From contig RFWS01000028.1 in NCBI GenBank assembly GCA_009921985.1, positions 1-11,520 on the forward strand: a DNA stretch of 11,520 bases, written 5' to 3'. Numbering within the stretch: the stretch's first letter is position 1; every line of letters begins with the position of its first letter. Under the pieces are notes generated by a model. It saw only the letters and a program-made list of their open reading frames with translations. It did no database searches and was not told the DNA's origin. The stretch comes from a bacterium (GTDB taxonomy: Bacteria > Verrucomicrobiota > Verrucomicrobiia > Methylacidiphilales > Verrucolacustridaceae). The translations under genes and the position numbers were made by a program. This document shows positions 1-6,478 of this stretch, piece after piece.

Positions 1-1389
1 CTGCTGGGAGAGGTAATCGCCGATCGTGTATGGAATGACAAAATAACCGTCCGCCAACCCCTGCATCAACGCGCTTGCCCCCAGCCGATTGGCGCCGTGA
101 TCGGAAAAATTCGCCTCACCCAGGACAAACAACCCCGGAACGTTGCTCATCAGGTGATAATCGACCCACAAACCGCCCATCGTGTAATGGACCGCCGGAA
201 AAATCCGCATGGGCGCCTCGTAGGCACTCTCCCCGGTGATCTCGTGATACATGTCGAACAGGTTCGCGTACCGCTCCTGCACCGTCTTTTGCCCCAGCCG
301 GTCGATGGCCTCGGAAAAATCCAGGTACACACCGAGTCCCGACTTCCCCACTCCGCGTCCCTCGTCGCAAACCCGCTTGGCCGCCCGCGAAGCAATGTCC
401 CGTGGCGCCAGATTGCCGTAGCTCGGATACAGTCTTTCCAGAAAATAGTCCCTCTCCCCCTCGGGAATCTGCGCGGCGGGACGCCGGTCGCCCTGCTGCT
501 TGGGCACCCAGACACGGCCGTCGTTGCGCAAGGACTCCGACATCAGCGTGAGCTTCGACTGGTAATCTCCCGAGACCGGGATGCAGGTCGGGTGGATCTG
601 GGTGAAGCACGGATTGGCAAACAGCGCCCCCCGCCGGTGAGCCCGCCAGATCGCCGTGGCGTTCGAGCCGCGTGCGTAGGTCGAAAGATAGTAGGCGTTG
701 CCGTACCCGCCGGTGGCGAGCAGCACGGCGTCGGCGGAATGCGCCTTCAACTCCCCCGTGACCAGGTTGCGGGTGATGATCCCCTGGGCTTTGCCATCCG
801 CCACCACGAGGTCGAGCATCTCGTGCCGCGGAAACATCTGCACCCGTCCCTGCCCGATCTGCCGGCTGAGTGCGGAATAGGCTCCCAGCAAGAGCTGCTG
901 GCCGGTCGCGCCCCGCGCGTAAAAGGTCCGCGACACCTGCGCCCCGCCGAAGGATCGGTTGGCGAGCATCCCACCGTACTCCCGGGCGAATGGCACGCCT
1001 TGGGCCACACACTGGTCGATGATGTTGGTGCTGACCTCAGCCAACCGGTAGACATTGGCCTCGCGGGCCCGGAAATCCCCTCCCTTGATCGTGTCGTAAA
1101 AGAGACGCCGGACGCTGTCTCCGTCATTCTGATAATTTTTGGCCGCATTGATCCCGCCCTGCGCGGCGATGGAATGCGCCCTCCTCGGACTGTCGTGAAA
1201 GCAAAACGCCTTCACCCGGTAACCCAGCTCCGCCAATGAGGCCGCCGCGGAGGCTCCCGCCAGCCCGGTGCCCACCACGATCACCTCGTATTTTCGCTTG
1301 TTGGCGGGACTCACCAACCGGACGGAGGCCTTGAAATTCCTCCACTTGTCGGCCAACGGACCGGGCGGAATACGGGCGTCGAGCTTCAC
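1..1389 (-). CDS. sdhA: Succinate dehydrogenase/fumarate reductase flavoprotein subunit, 3' end cut by the window
   Basis: This is the FAD subunit of complex II, which oxidises succinate to fumarate and passes electrons to SdhB. The first 463 residues are in the window and the frame is still open at position 1; the family is usually about 630-650 residues, so roughly a quarter is missing. A Rossmann motif GTGLAG lies at residues 40-45. His72, in RRAHSIAAQGG, matches the covalently FAD-binding histidine. QIHPTCIP (264-271) and Arg330 in PRDIASR match substrate-binding and proton-transfer regions, and a late GANRLGASAL carries the conserved C-terminal arginine. The start is a GTG whose GTGA overlaps the sdhC stop; the N-terminus (VKLDARIPPGPLADKW) fits the long Bacteroidota/Verrucomicrobiota-type SdhA paired with b558 cytochromes. 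No good ribosome binding site is visible, so translational coupling to sdhC is likely. sdhB would be expected immediately beyond the edge. Confidence 0.97.
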   Translation of the reverse strand, partial: MKLDARIPPGPLADKWRNFKASVRLVSPANKRKYEVIVVGTGLAGASAAASLAELGYRVKAFCFHDSPRRAHSIAAQGGINAAKNYQNDGDSVRRLFYDTIKGGDFRAREANVYRLAEVSTNIIDQCVAQGVPFAREYGGMLANRSFGGAQVSRTFYARGATGQQLLLGAYSALSRQIGQGRVQMFPRHEMLDLVVADGKAQGIITRNLVTGELKAHSADAVLLATGGYGNAYYLSTYARGSNATAIWRAHRRGALFANPCFTQIHPTCIPVSGDYQSKLTLMSESLRNDGRVWVPKQQGDRRPAAQIPEGERDYFLERLYPSYGNLAPRDIASRAAKRVCDEGRGVGKSGLGVYLDFSEAIDRLGQKTVQERYANLFDMYHEITGESAYEAPMRIFPAVHYTMGGLWVDYHLMSNVPGLFVLGEANFSDHGANRLGASALMQGLADGYFVIPYTIGDYLSQQ

Positions 1390-2096
1390 AGCTTCCAGAA
1401 ACCCAGCAGCACCGCCACCGGGATCGAGCTAAACCCGAGGAACAGGGCCACGGCCAACAACCAGGAGCCCACATCAAACACCCTGGCCAGATTCCGGTCG
1501 CGGATCCCGAAGGTCTGCAGAAGGCTGGCCGCCCCGTGGCGCAGGTGAAAAAAGAGAATTCCCATCGCCAAAATATAAAAACCGCTGATCAGTGGTTTGG
1601 AAAAACCGGTCACCACCATCCGGTGAACGTCATGCACCATCTTCCCGTCCACCATGGTTTCCATGCTCGCATAGGAGCGGTCGACCAACTGGGCGGTGAA
1701 ATGCAGAAGGTGAAAAATCACAAAACCCAGAATCACCGTCCCGCTGATCACCATCGTCACGCTGGCGAGGGTGACATGGAGCCGGGACTTCCGGCCCCGC
1801 ACCGCATAGCTCATCGGTTTGGCCGCCCGGTTTTCCCTCGCCAAGGAAAGGGCCGCCCAGATATGAGCCGCCGCCGCCGTCAGCAGGGCCAACCGGAACG
1901 CCCAAAGCAGCAGCGCATTGGACTTGAGAAGATGCCCATAGCGGTTGATGGCATCTGCCGTGGGGGAAAACATCTGCATATTCCCCGCCATGTGCACGAC
2001 GACAAACCCGACCAGAAAAATCCCGGACAAGGCCACCACCCACTTCCGCCCAATGGAGGTCCGCAGAAAGCAGAAACATTCTGAATTCGAAGCCAT
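1386..2096 (-). CDS. sdhC: Succinate dehydrogenase cytochrome b subunit, b558 family
   Basis: This 236-residue integral membrane protein anchors SdhAB and carries heme for quinone reduction. It looks like the single-subunit, five-helix b558 type that replaces separate SdhC and SdhD. Hydrophobic segments lie near residues 19-38, 61-83, 110-133, 167-185 and the C-terminus. His35 (VVVHMAGN), His78 (AAHIWAAL), His129 (VIFHLLHF) and His184 (FFHLRHG) are spaced like the four axial ligands of the di-heme Wolinella and Bacillus proteins; His132 and His187 are alternatives. The ATG at 2096-2094 is chosen because AAGGAG lies 12 bases upstream. A TTG four codons earlier abuts that motif directly, which makes it unlikely as a start. 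The gene follows an 89-bp gap after the HAD gene, so it may have its own promoter, and its stop overlaps sdhA by four bases. Confidence 0.95.
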   Translation of the reverse strand: MASNSECFCFLRTSIGRKWVVALSGIFLVGFVVVHMAGNMQMFSPTADAINRYGHLLKSNALLLWAFRLALLTAAAAHIWAALSLARENRAAKPMSYAVRGRKSRLHVTLASVTMVISGTVILGFVIFHLLHFTAQLVDRSYASMETMVDGKMVHDVHRMVVTGFSKPLISGFYILAMGILFFHLRHGAASLLQTFGIRDRNLARVFDVGSWLLAVALFLGFSSIPVAVLLGFWKL

Positions 2097-2185
2097 GGTC
2101 TTAGGCAACTCCTTGCACCAAAAGGAAAAGTGCTCCCACCGTCCGCAACTGTCAAAATCTGACTTGGCTTATAAGCATGAAGTTT
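2097..2185 (-). promoter_or_regulatory. Candidate promoter and leader region of sdhCA
   Basis: This 89-bp stretch is the longest gap in the minus-strand run. On the minus strand TATAAG (2173-2168, five of six matches to the -10 consensus) lies 17 bases after TTGGGC (2196-2191, a weak -35), which is inside the end of the HAD gene. The -10 sits in a 10-bp palindrome, GCTTATAAGC (2167-2176). A perfect TTGACA (2155-2150) is also present, but no good -10 follows it. AAGGAG precedes the sdhC ATG by 12 bases. Promoter use is inferred from pattern only. Confidence 0.35.
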
Positions 2186-2197
2186 TCAAAGCCCAAG
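2163..2197 (-). terminator. Possible hairpin at the 3' end of the HAD gene
   Basis: On the minus strand CTTGGGCTT (2197-2189) can pair with AAGCCAAG (2170-2163): eight base pairs with one bulged G, around an 18-base loop. The stem covers the HAD stop codon. It is followed by TCAGATTTT, a poor U-tract, so intrinsic termination is doubtful. The same bases overlap the candidate sdhC promoter, so the hairpin could instead protect or attenuate the transcript. Confidence 0.22.
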
Positions 2198-2845
2198 GCT
2201 GGCTAATGCCTCCCAGAGACCCCGCTGCGGTCTCTCGACTAGCGCCCATTTCCACCCCGCCCTCTCCGCTCCCGCGCGGTCGCTGAGGGGGTCATCCCCG
2301 ATCAGGGCACACTCGTGCGCCGCCCAAGCCCCCGCCTGCTCGGCTTTGCGGAAAATTTCCTCCTCCGGCTTTTCCACTCCGACCTCCTCCGAAATCACCA
2401 CCGCGTCCAACTGGTTCACCCAGTCAAACCCCGCCAAGACCCGGCGCAACCTCGGATCCCAGTTGGAGAGGATGCCGACACGGATGCCCTGCTTTTTCAA
2501 CCCCGTCAGGACCTTTTCCGATTCCGGAAACTCCCTCCACGCATCCGGTCGCGCAAAGTGCTCGTACACCTCCTCAAAATAATCCTCAAAAGGAAATCCG
2601 GGCGGAAGTCCGTCCGCCTCGACGCTCGAACGGAGAATTTTTTTCCATCCCTCTTTGCCCAAGGTGCCGTCCGTCCCCATCCCTTCGCTGGTTCTTTTTT
2701 TCCAGGCGCCGCGAAACCCTGACTCCAGCGCCTCTGCAGACGGTTGCCAGCCGTAATGATGCGCCAACCGCGCATACGTCCGGCCCACCGGTTCGGCCGT
2801 GCGGAGCAAGGTGCCCCCGGCGTCAAAAAAAACCGCCCGGATCAC
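2186..2845 (-). CDS. HAD-superfamily hydrolase, REG-2/HDHD3-like
   Basis: This 219-residue soluble protein is a haloacid dehalogenase-superfamily member with an alpha-helical cap in the C1 position. Motif I is FFDAGGT, with nucleophile Asp8; motif II is ILSNWD; motif III is the lysine of GVEKPEEE; motif IV is IGDDPLSD. In most phosphatases of the superfamily a second aspartate stands two residues after the nucleophile and acts as general acid/base. Here that position is Gly10, so the activity and substrate are uncertain. The GTG start is chosen because its GTGA overlaps the folC stop and because motif I begins a few residues later, as is normal; a longer upstream extension would run through folC. 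An eight-base T run lies within codons 5-7. The gene is very probably co-transcribed with folC. No specific substrate can be assigned. Confidence 0.88.
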   Translation of the reverse strand: MIRAVFFDAGGTLLRTAEPVGRTYARLAHHYGWQPSAEALESGFRGAWKKRTSEGMGTDGTLGKEGWKKILRSSVEADGLPPGFPFEDYFEEVYEHFARPDAWREFPESEKVLTGLKKQGIRVGILSNWDPRLRRVLAGFDWVNQLDAVVISEEVGVEKPEEEIFRKAEQAGAWAAHECALIGDDPLSDRAGAERAGWKWALVERPQRGLWEALASLGL

Positions 2846-3993
2846 ACCACCTTCACGCCACGATGACGCAGCACTTCTCCCGCCAGAACCAGGGAGCCGA
2901 GCACCAGGCTCGTCCGCGGACACTTTTTTTCTTCCTCCATGGCGTCCTCCGGAGAGGCAAAGAAGCGGTCGGGCGACACCGGCCAAGTCAACGGATCCGA
3001 ACCCCGCGAACCCGGCAAAGCCACGCCCCACAGCTGACCCCCGGATTGACGGATCGTTCGCAGCATCGGTTGCATCGCCTTGTCCTTGAGGCACCCGAAA
3101 ATGACTCTTTCCGGTCGGCCGCCATGGACGGATTCCCATGTCCGCAAAGCCGCCTCGATCCCCTGCGGATTGTGGGCCCCGTCCAAAACCAGAGGAGGTT
3201 TGTTTCGCAAGGTCATGAACCGGGCGGGCCAGCGGGTCCGGTTCAAACCACGGCGGATGATGACTTCCGGAAACGAAAGATAACGGGCGGCGGCCGCGGC
3301 CAGGGCGGCGTTCTGCCGTTGATGGTCACCCGCCAGGGAAAAAGATTTCGGGCCTAGGGGCCGCACAATTTTCCAAGGGCACCGCAAGGCTCTTGCCCTC
3401 CGGCCAAGAACCTGCCGGGCCGCCGCCGGCCACGGGGCGGAAAAAACCGGTACGCCGCGCTTGAGGATCCCGGCTTTTTCCCGGCCGAGGTTGCCGTATC
3501 CGTGGCCCAGGATTTCCTCATGATCCCGGCCCAACGACGTCAGCAGGCACAACTCCGGGCTCACCACATTGGTGGCATCCAATCTTCCCCCGAGGCCTGT
3601 TTCCCAGACGACAAAATCGACTCCGGCAGAATGAAAAATTTTCAAGGCCAAGGCCGTGGCCGCCTCGAAAAAAGTCGGTCTCCGGGCAAAGGGAATTTGG
3701 CGGATGATCCGGAGGAGCGACTTCAGCTCCCTCTCCAGCCGGAGCGAATCCACCGGCTCACCCCCCACCCGGAACCGCTCCCGGAAATCCACCAGATGGG
3801 GGGAGGTGTAAAGACCCGGGGTAAATCCGGCGGCACGGAGGATCGAATCCAGGGCCGCCGCCGTGGAGCCCTTGCCGTTCGTGCCGGCAATGTGGATGAA
3901 ATTCAGGTCCCGTTCCGGATGGCCCAGCCGGTCCAACAGCCGGTGCATGCGCTCCAAGCCGGGCCGGATGCCGGCGGCGCAGACCGCCTCCAA
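2842..3993 (-). CDS. folC: Dihydrofolate synthase/folylpolyglutamate synthase
   Basis: This Mur-ligase-family enzyme adds glutamate to dihydropteroate and/or to folates, using ATP, in the cytoplasm. The P-loop GTNGKGS is at residues 37-43, TSPH at 63-66, ETGLGGRLDATN at 131-142, Asp157-His158 follow, and Lys173 in REKAGI matches the carbamylated lysine. DGAHNP at 271-276 opens the C-terminal domain. The protein is 383 residues, shorter than the usual 410-440; the segment before GDHQRQN (222-228) looks compacted by about 20-25 residues. The start is uncertain. TTG at 3993 is the only standard codon, but it removes the first residues normally seen before GIRPGLERM. A CTG at 4020-4018, overlapping the accD stop as CTGA, would restore the usual N-terminal length (392 residues). 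accD upstream and the HAD gene downstream suggest one operon. Confidence 0.94.
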   Translation of the reverse strand: MEAVCAAGIRPGLERMHRLLDRLGHPERDLNFIHIAGTNGKGSTAAALDSILRAAGFTPGLYTSPHLVDFRERFRVGGEPVDSLRLERELKSLLRIIRQIPFARRPTFFEAATALALKIFHSAGVDFVVWETGLGGRLDATNVVSPELCLLTSLGRDHEEILGHGYGNLGREKAGILKRGVPVFSAPWPAAARQVLGRRARALRCPWKIVRPLGPKSFSLAGDHQRQNAALAAAAARYLSFPEVIIRRGLNRTRWPARFMTLRNKPPLVLDGAHNPQGIEAALRTWESVHGGRPERVIFGCLKDKAMQPMLRTIRQSGGQLWGVALPGSRGSDPLTWPVSPDRFFASPEDAMEEEKKCPRTSLVLGSLVLAGEVLRHRGVKVV

Positions 3994-4016
3994 ACGGGCA
4001 ACGGAACCGGGCCGGT

Positions 4017-4859
4017 TCAGAGGTAACGGAGCAGACGCGCGAGCGTCTCTTTCATTTCCGGACGGGGCACGATCAGGTCGATCAGACCACGCTCATGGAG
4101 GAACTCGGACGTTTGAAAGCCCTTGGGCAACTCCTGTTGGGTGGTCTCCTTGATCACCCGGGCTCCCGCAAAACCGATCATGGCCTTGGGCTCGGCGAGA
4201 ATCACATCGCCCAACGAGGCGTAGCTGGCCATCACCCCAGCCATGGTCGGATTGGTCAGGACGGAAAGGAACGGCAATCCGGCGGCGCCCAACCGGGCCA
4301 AAGCTCCGCTCGTCTTGGCCATCTGCATCAGGCTGAACATGCCCTCGTACATCCGCGCGCCTCCGGAGGCGGAAAAAACGATCACCGGCGCCTTTTTCTG
4401 CAACCCCCGCTCAATGGTGCGGGTCACCTTCTCCCCCACCACCGCCCCCATGCTTCCGCCGAGGAAGGAAAACTCCATCGCCGCCAAGGAAACCTCCCGC
4501 CCGCCGATCTTGCCCAGACCGGTGATGATCGCATCCTTTAACCCGGTTTTCTTCCGGTTGGCCTTCAGCTTGCTCGTGTAACTGGCCACCCCCTTGAATT
4601 GCAACACATCCACCGCCTCCATCCCCGCGTCATGCTCCTGGAATTTCCCGCCATCGCAGACGGAGATCAGCCGTTCCCTCGCCCCGAGCGGAAAATGAAA
4701 GGAGCACTTTGGACAGACCTGCAGGGCCTTTTTGAGAACCTGGTTGTAAACCATCTCGTTGCAGCCGGGACACTTGGTCCACAACCCGCTCGGCACCCCG
4801 CGGGCCCTCGGTTTGGACTCCTTGCGTGGCTCGTACTTTCTTCGTTCAAAAACTGGCAT
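4017..4859 (-). CDS. accD: Acetyl-CoA carboxylase carboxyltransferase, beta subunit
   Basis: AccD pairs with AccA to form the carboxyltransferase that moves CO2 from biotin carboxyl carrier protein to acetyl-CoA, giving malonyl-CoA for fatty acid synthesis. The 280-residue protein is slightly shorter than E. coli AccD (304). An N-terminal zinc ribbon is formed by Cys30, Cys33, Cys49 and Cys52. The crotonase-fold core shows FLGGSMGAVVGEK, FSASGGARMYEG, LTNPTMAGVMAS and IGFAGARVIKETTQ, all strong family signatures. The ATG at 4859 is chosen because PVFERRKYEP is typical just before the zinc ribbon; an upstream in-frame extension overlaps the ComF gene and has no family character. No Shine-Dalgarno sequence precedes this ATG; the 17-base gap after the ComF gene is C/A-rich. 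The gene is probably translated within a polycistronic message with comF upstream and folC downstream. Confidence 0.97.
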   Translation of the reverse strand: MPVFERRKYEPRKESKPRARGVPSGLWTKCPGCNEMVYNQVLKKALQVCPKCSFHFPLGARERLISVCDGGKFQEHDAGMEAVDVLQFKGVASYTSKLKANRKKTGLKDAIITGLGKIGGREVSLAAMEFSFLGGSMGAVVGEKVTRTIERGLQKKAPVIVFSASGGARMYEGMFSLMQMAKTSGALARLGAAGLPFLSVLTNPTMAGVMASYASLGDVILAEPKAMIGFAGARVIKETTQQELPKGFQTSEFLHERGLIDLIVPRPEMKETLARLLRYL

Positions 4860-4876
4860 GGGTTGGGTTCGGTGGG

Positions 4877-5539
4877 TTAGCGACGGGCCACGGTCAGGGC
4901 GACAACTTCCTCGGCCCCTGCCCGGCGCAGGATCCGCGCACAAGCGTCCGCGGTCGCTCCGGTCGTGAACACGTCATCGCAGATTACCAACCGCTTTCCC
5001 CGGGGGTCAAACCCCCCGGCCAAGGCCAGGGAGCCCCGCAAATTCCGCAACCGCTCGGCCCGGCTCAGACGCGCCTGGGGAGCGGTGGCCTTGACCCTCC
5101 GGATGGCCTCGACCACGGGAATCCCCCCACGCCGGCCCAGCCAGTCGGCGATCTCCGCGCTTTGGTTGAATCCCCGTCGGCGTCTCCGCTCCGGATGCAG
5201 GGGCACCGGAACCAGCGCATCCCACCTTTCGCCGGCATAATATTGCCGGAAGCCGTCCTCCAGCCATCTCCCCAGCCACGGACGCAGATGGAACTGCCGC
5301 CGATATTTGAAACCCAGGATCGCCTCGCGGATATATCCCTTTTCCAGGTAGGCCGCGCGCAGACGTGACAAGGACCAGTCCCGGTTTCCGCAGTTTGCGC
5401 AGGTGAAAACTTCGGTCACCGGCCGCGGATAAGGCTCGGCGCAGCGCTCGCAAAAAGGCCGCTCCAGACGAGCCCAAGGTCGGGGTGGACGCGCCGCCGG
5501 GAAAATCAGTCCCGCGGCCGCTTCAATCCAGACGCGCAC
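4877..5539 (-). CDS. comF: ComF-family phosphoribosyltransferase-like protein
   Basis: ComF/GntX-type proteins combine a zinc-binding N-terminus with a phosphoribosyltransferase fold; in several bacteria they are needed for DNA uptake, but the biochemical role is not settled. The 220-residue product has the ComF signature PVPLHPERRRRRGFNQSAEIA in its middle, and the PRPP-binding loop LVICDDVFTTGAT at about residues 184-196, with Asp188-Asp189. Cys30, Cys33, Cys47 and Cys50 form one zinc ribbon. The CxxC that usually follows the N-terminal LxFP is absent (LIFPAARPPRP). The GTG at 5539-5537 gives the usual N-terminus and overlaps the end of the CPBP gene by 17 bases; other in-frame starts would lie deep in that gene. 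accD follows after 17 bases. No other competence gene is visible, so a DNA uptake role is only a family-level suggestion. Confidence 0.9.
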   Translation of the reverse strand: MRVWIEAAAGLIFPAARPPRPWARLERPFCERCAEPYPRPVTEVFTCANCGNRDWSLSRLRAAYLEKGYIREAILGFKYRRQFHLRPWLGRWLEDGFRQYYAGERWDALVPVPLHPERRRRRGFNQSAEIADWLGRRGGIPVVEAIRRVKATAPQARLSRAERLRNLRGSLALAGGFDPRGKRLVICDDVFTTGATADACARILRRAGAEEVVALTVARR

Positions 5540-6380
5540 GGATCGGACGTCCCCACAACGTAAACGCCACCAGCAAAAGAAACACAAAAGGAATCGGTCC
5601 CGCCTCCAGCGAAGGCCCCCACCAGCCGCCGGAGACCTGGGAAGACTCCTTCCAAAATCCTTCACAAATCCGCAACCCGGCCACCCAGCCCGCATGTAAC
5701 CCCACCGCCGCCCAGAGATTTTGCTGCTGCCAGACCAACCTCGCCAAAATCAGGCCCGCCACAAAGAGCCCCGCCAGCCGCCACGGGTCCATCGACCCGG
5801 CCCAAAGTTCCAGCTTCGTCCACGCGACAAAACCGGAAAACCATCCCGGCCCGATCTCTGCCTGGGGCCGGAGAAAATGCGCCACGGAAAAAACCGCTGC
5901 GTTGATGCCAAGCAACAGGGCAGCCGGTTTTTCCCCCGCCGCCCTCCAAAAGGCCAGACCAAGCACCCCGCGAAAGAAAAACTCCTCCAGCACCGCCACC
6001 AACAAACCCGTCGCCAGTGCGCCGGCCCAAAGATCGACGCCCGGAACCCCCGCCCAAGTCCTGACTCCCAGGAAGCTTTGCACCCACGCCGCGGCGGCCA
6101 CCATCCCGGCGCCCAGCAGCCCCCATCTCGCCCCCTTGAAGCCAACGCCGGACCAGGACTTCGCACCAAAAAACCTTTGGGGGCCGTCTTTCCAATAGAG
6201 GAGCAACCCCGCCCCTCCCAACAAGGCCAGGACCATCTGCACCCGCCCAAAAATTCTTGGCGGGGTGAACATGCCCGGGGCCACCGCATCCACTACCGCC
6301 CTAACCCCGGGAAACAACAACGCCGTCAGCAGAACCCAGGACCCGACAAAGCACGCTGTTCCCTTCCAGCCTCGGTTCAT
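5523..6380 (-). CDS. CPBP-family intramembrane glutamic endopeptidase (CAAX-protease-like)
   Basis: This 285-residue polytopic membrane protein belongs to the CPBP (Abi/Rce1-like) family. Motif 1 is LEEFFFRG with Glu132, Glu133 and Arg137; motif 2 is FSVAHF with His168; motif 3 is GLHAGW with His230. These glutamate and histidine residues form the intramembrane active site in characterised members. About seven or eight hydrophobic stretches are visible, including residues 9-30, 48-62, 86-104, 117-131 and the C-terminal LLLVAFTLW region. The ATG at 6380 is preferred: it is followed by a short basic stretch and then the first membrane segment, while the upstream extension is not family-like. 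No clear ribosome binding site is present. It is the first gene of the leftward run with comF, accD, folC and the HAD gene, and is divergent from accA. Bacterial members often act in self-immunity or protein processing; the substrate cannot be deduced here. Confidence 0.87.
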   Translation of the reverse strand: MNRGWKGTACFVGSWVLLTALLFPGVRAVVDAVAPGMFTPPRIFGRVQMVLALLGGAGLLLYWKDGPQRFFGAKSWSGVGFKGARWGLLGAGMVAAAAWVQSFLGVRTWAGVPGVDLWAGALATGLLVAVLEEFFFRGVLGLAFWRAAGEKPAALLLGINAAVFSVAHFLRPQAEIGPGWFSGFVAWTKLELWAGSMDPWRLAGLFVAGLILARLVWQQQNLWAAVGLHAGWVAGLRICEGFWKESSQVSGGWWGPSLEAGPIPFVFLLLVAFTLWGRPIRARLD

Positions 6381-6478
6381 CGCTGCATCTTGTCGCAGCC
6401 ATCGGCCCCATGAAACCCCTTTCTCCCCTGAGCAGGCCGATTGCCCCCCGGGGGCCAAGGACGGTAGCATTTCCCCTT
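6381..6478. promoter_or_regulatory. Divergent intergenic spacer between the CPBP gene and accA
   Basis: This 98-bp spacer must hold promoters for the leftward CPBP-comF-accD-folC run and for rightward accA, unless these lie inside coding sequence. Its most striking element is a perfect palindrome CCCCCGGGGG at 6445-6454. I found no convincing leftward promoter. The rightward candidate is listed separately. Confidence 0.5.
6441..6470 (+). promoter_or_regulatory. Candidate accA promoter giving a nearly leaderless transcript
   Basis: TTGCCC (6441-6446) and TAGCAT (6465-6470) each match four of six bases of the sigma-70 -35 and -10 consensus and are 18 bases apart. The accA ATG begins nine bases after the end of the -10, so transcription would start at or beside the ATG. 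No Shine-Dalgarno motif lies at a useful distance, which fits leaderless translation. The CCCCCGGGGG palindrome falls inside the spacer. This is a pattern match only. Confidence 0.3.

Noticed and set aside
97..1239. 380-codon open frame on the plus strand opposite sdhA
   Set aside because: It is antisense to an unmistakable sdhA, is rich in Arg, Pro and His, and shows no family motif; such shadows are expected in GC-rich genes.
2846..3139. N-terminal extension of the HAD protein into folC
   Set aside because: The HAD nucleophile motif begins right after the GTG at 2845; the upstream residues are folC read in another frame.
4860..4943. 28-residue N-terminal extension of AccD
   Set aside because: It overlaps the ComF gene and is not typical of AccD, whereas MPVFERRKYEP is.
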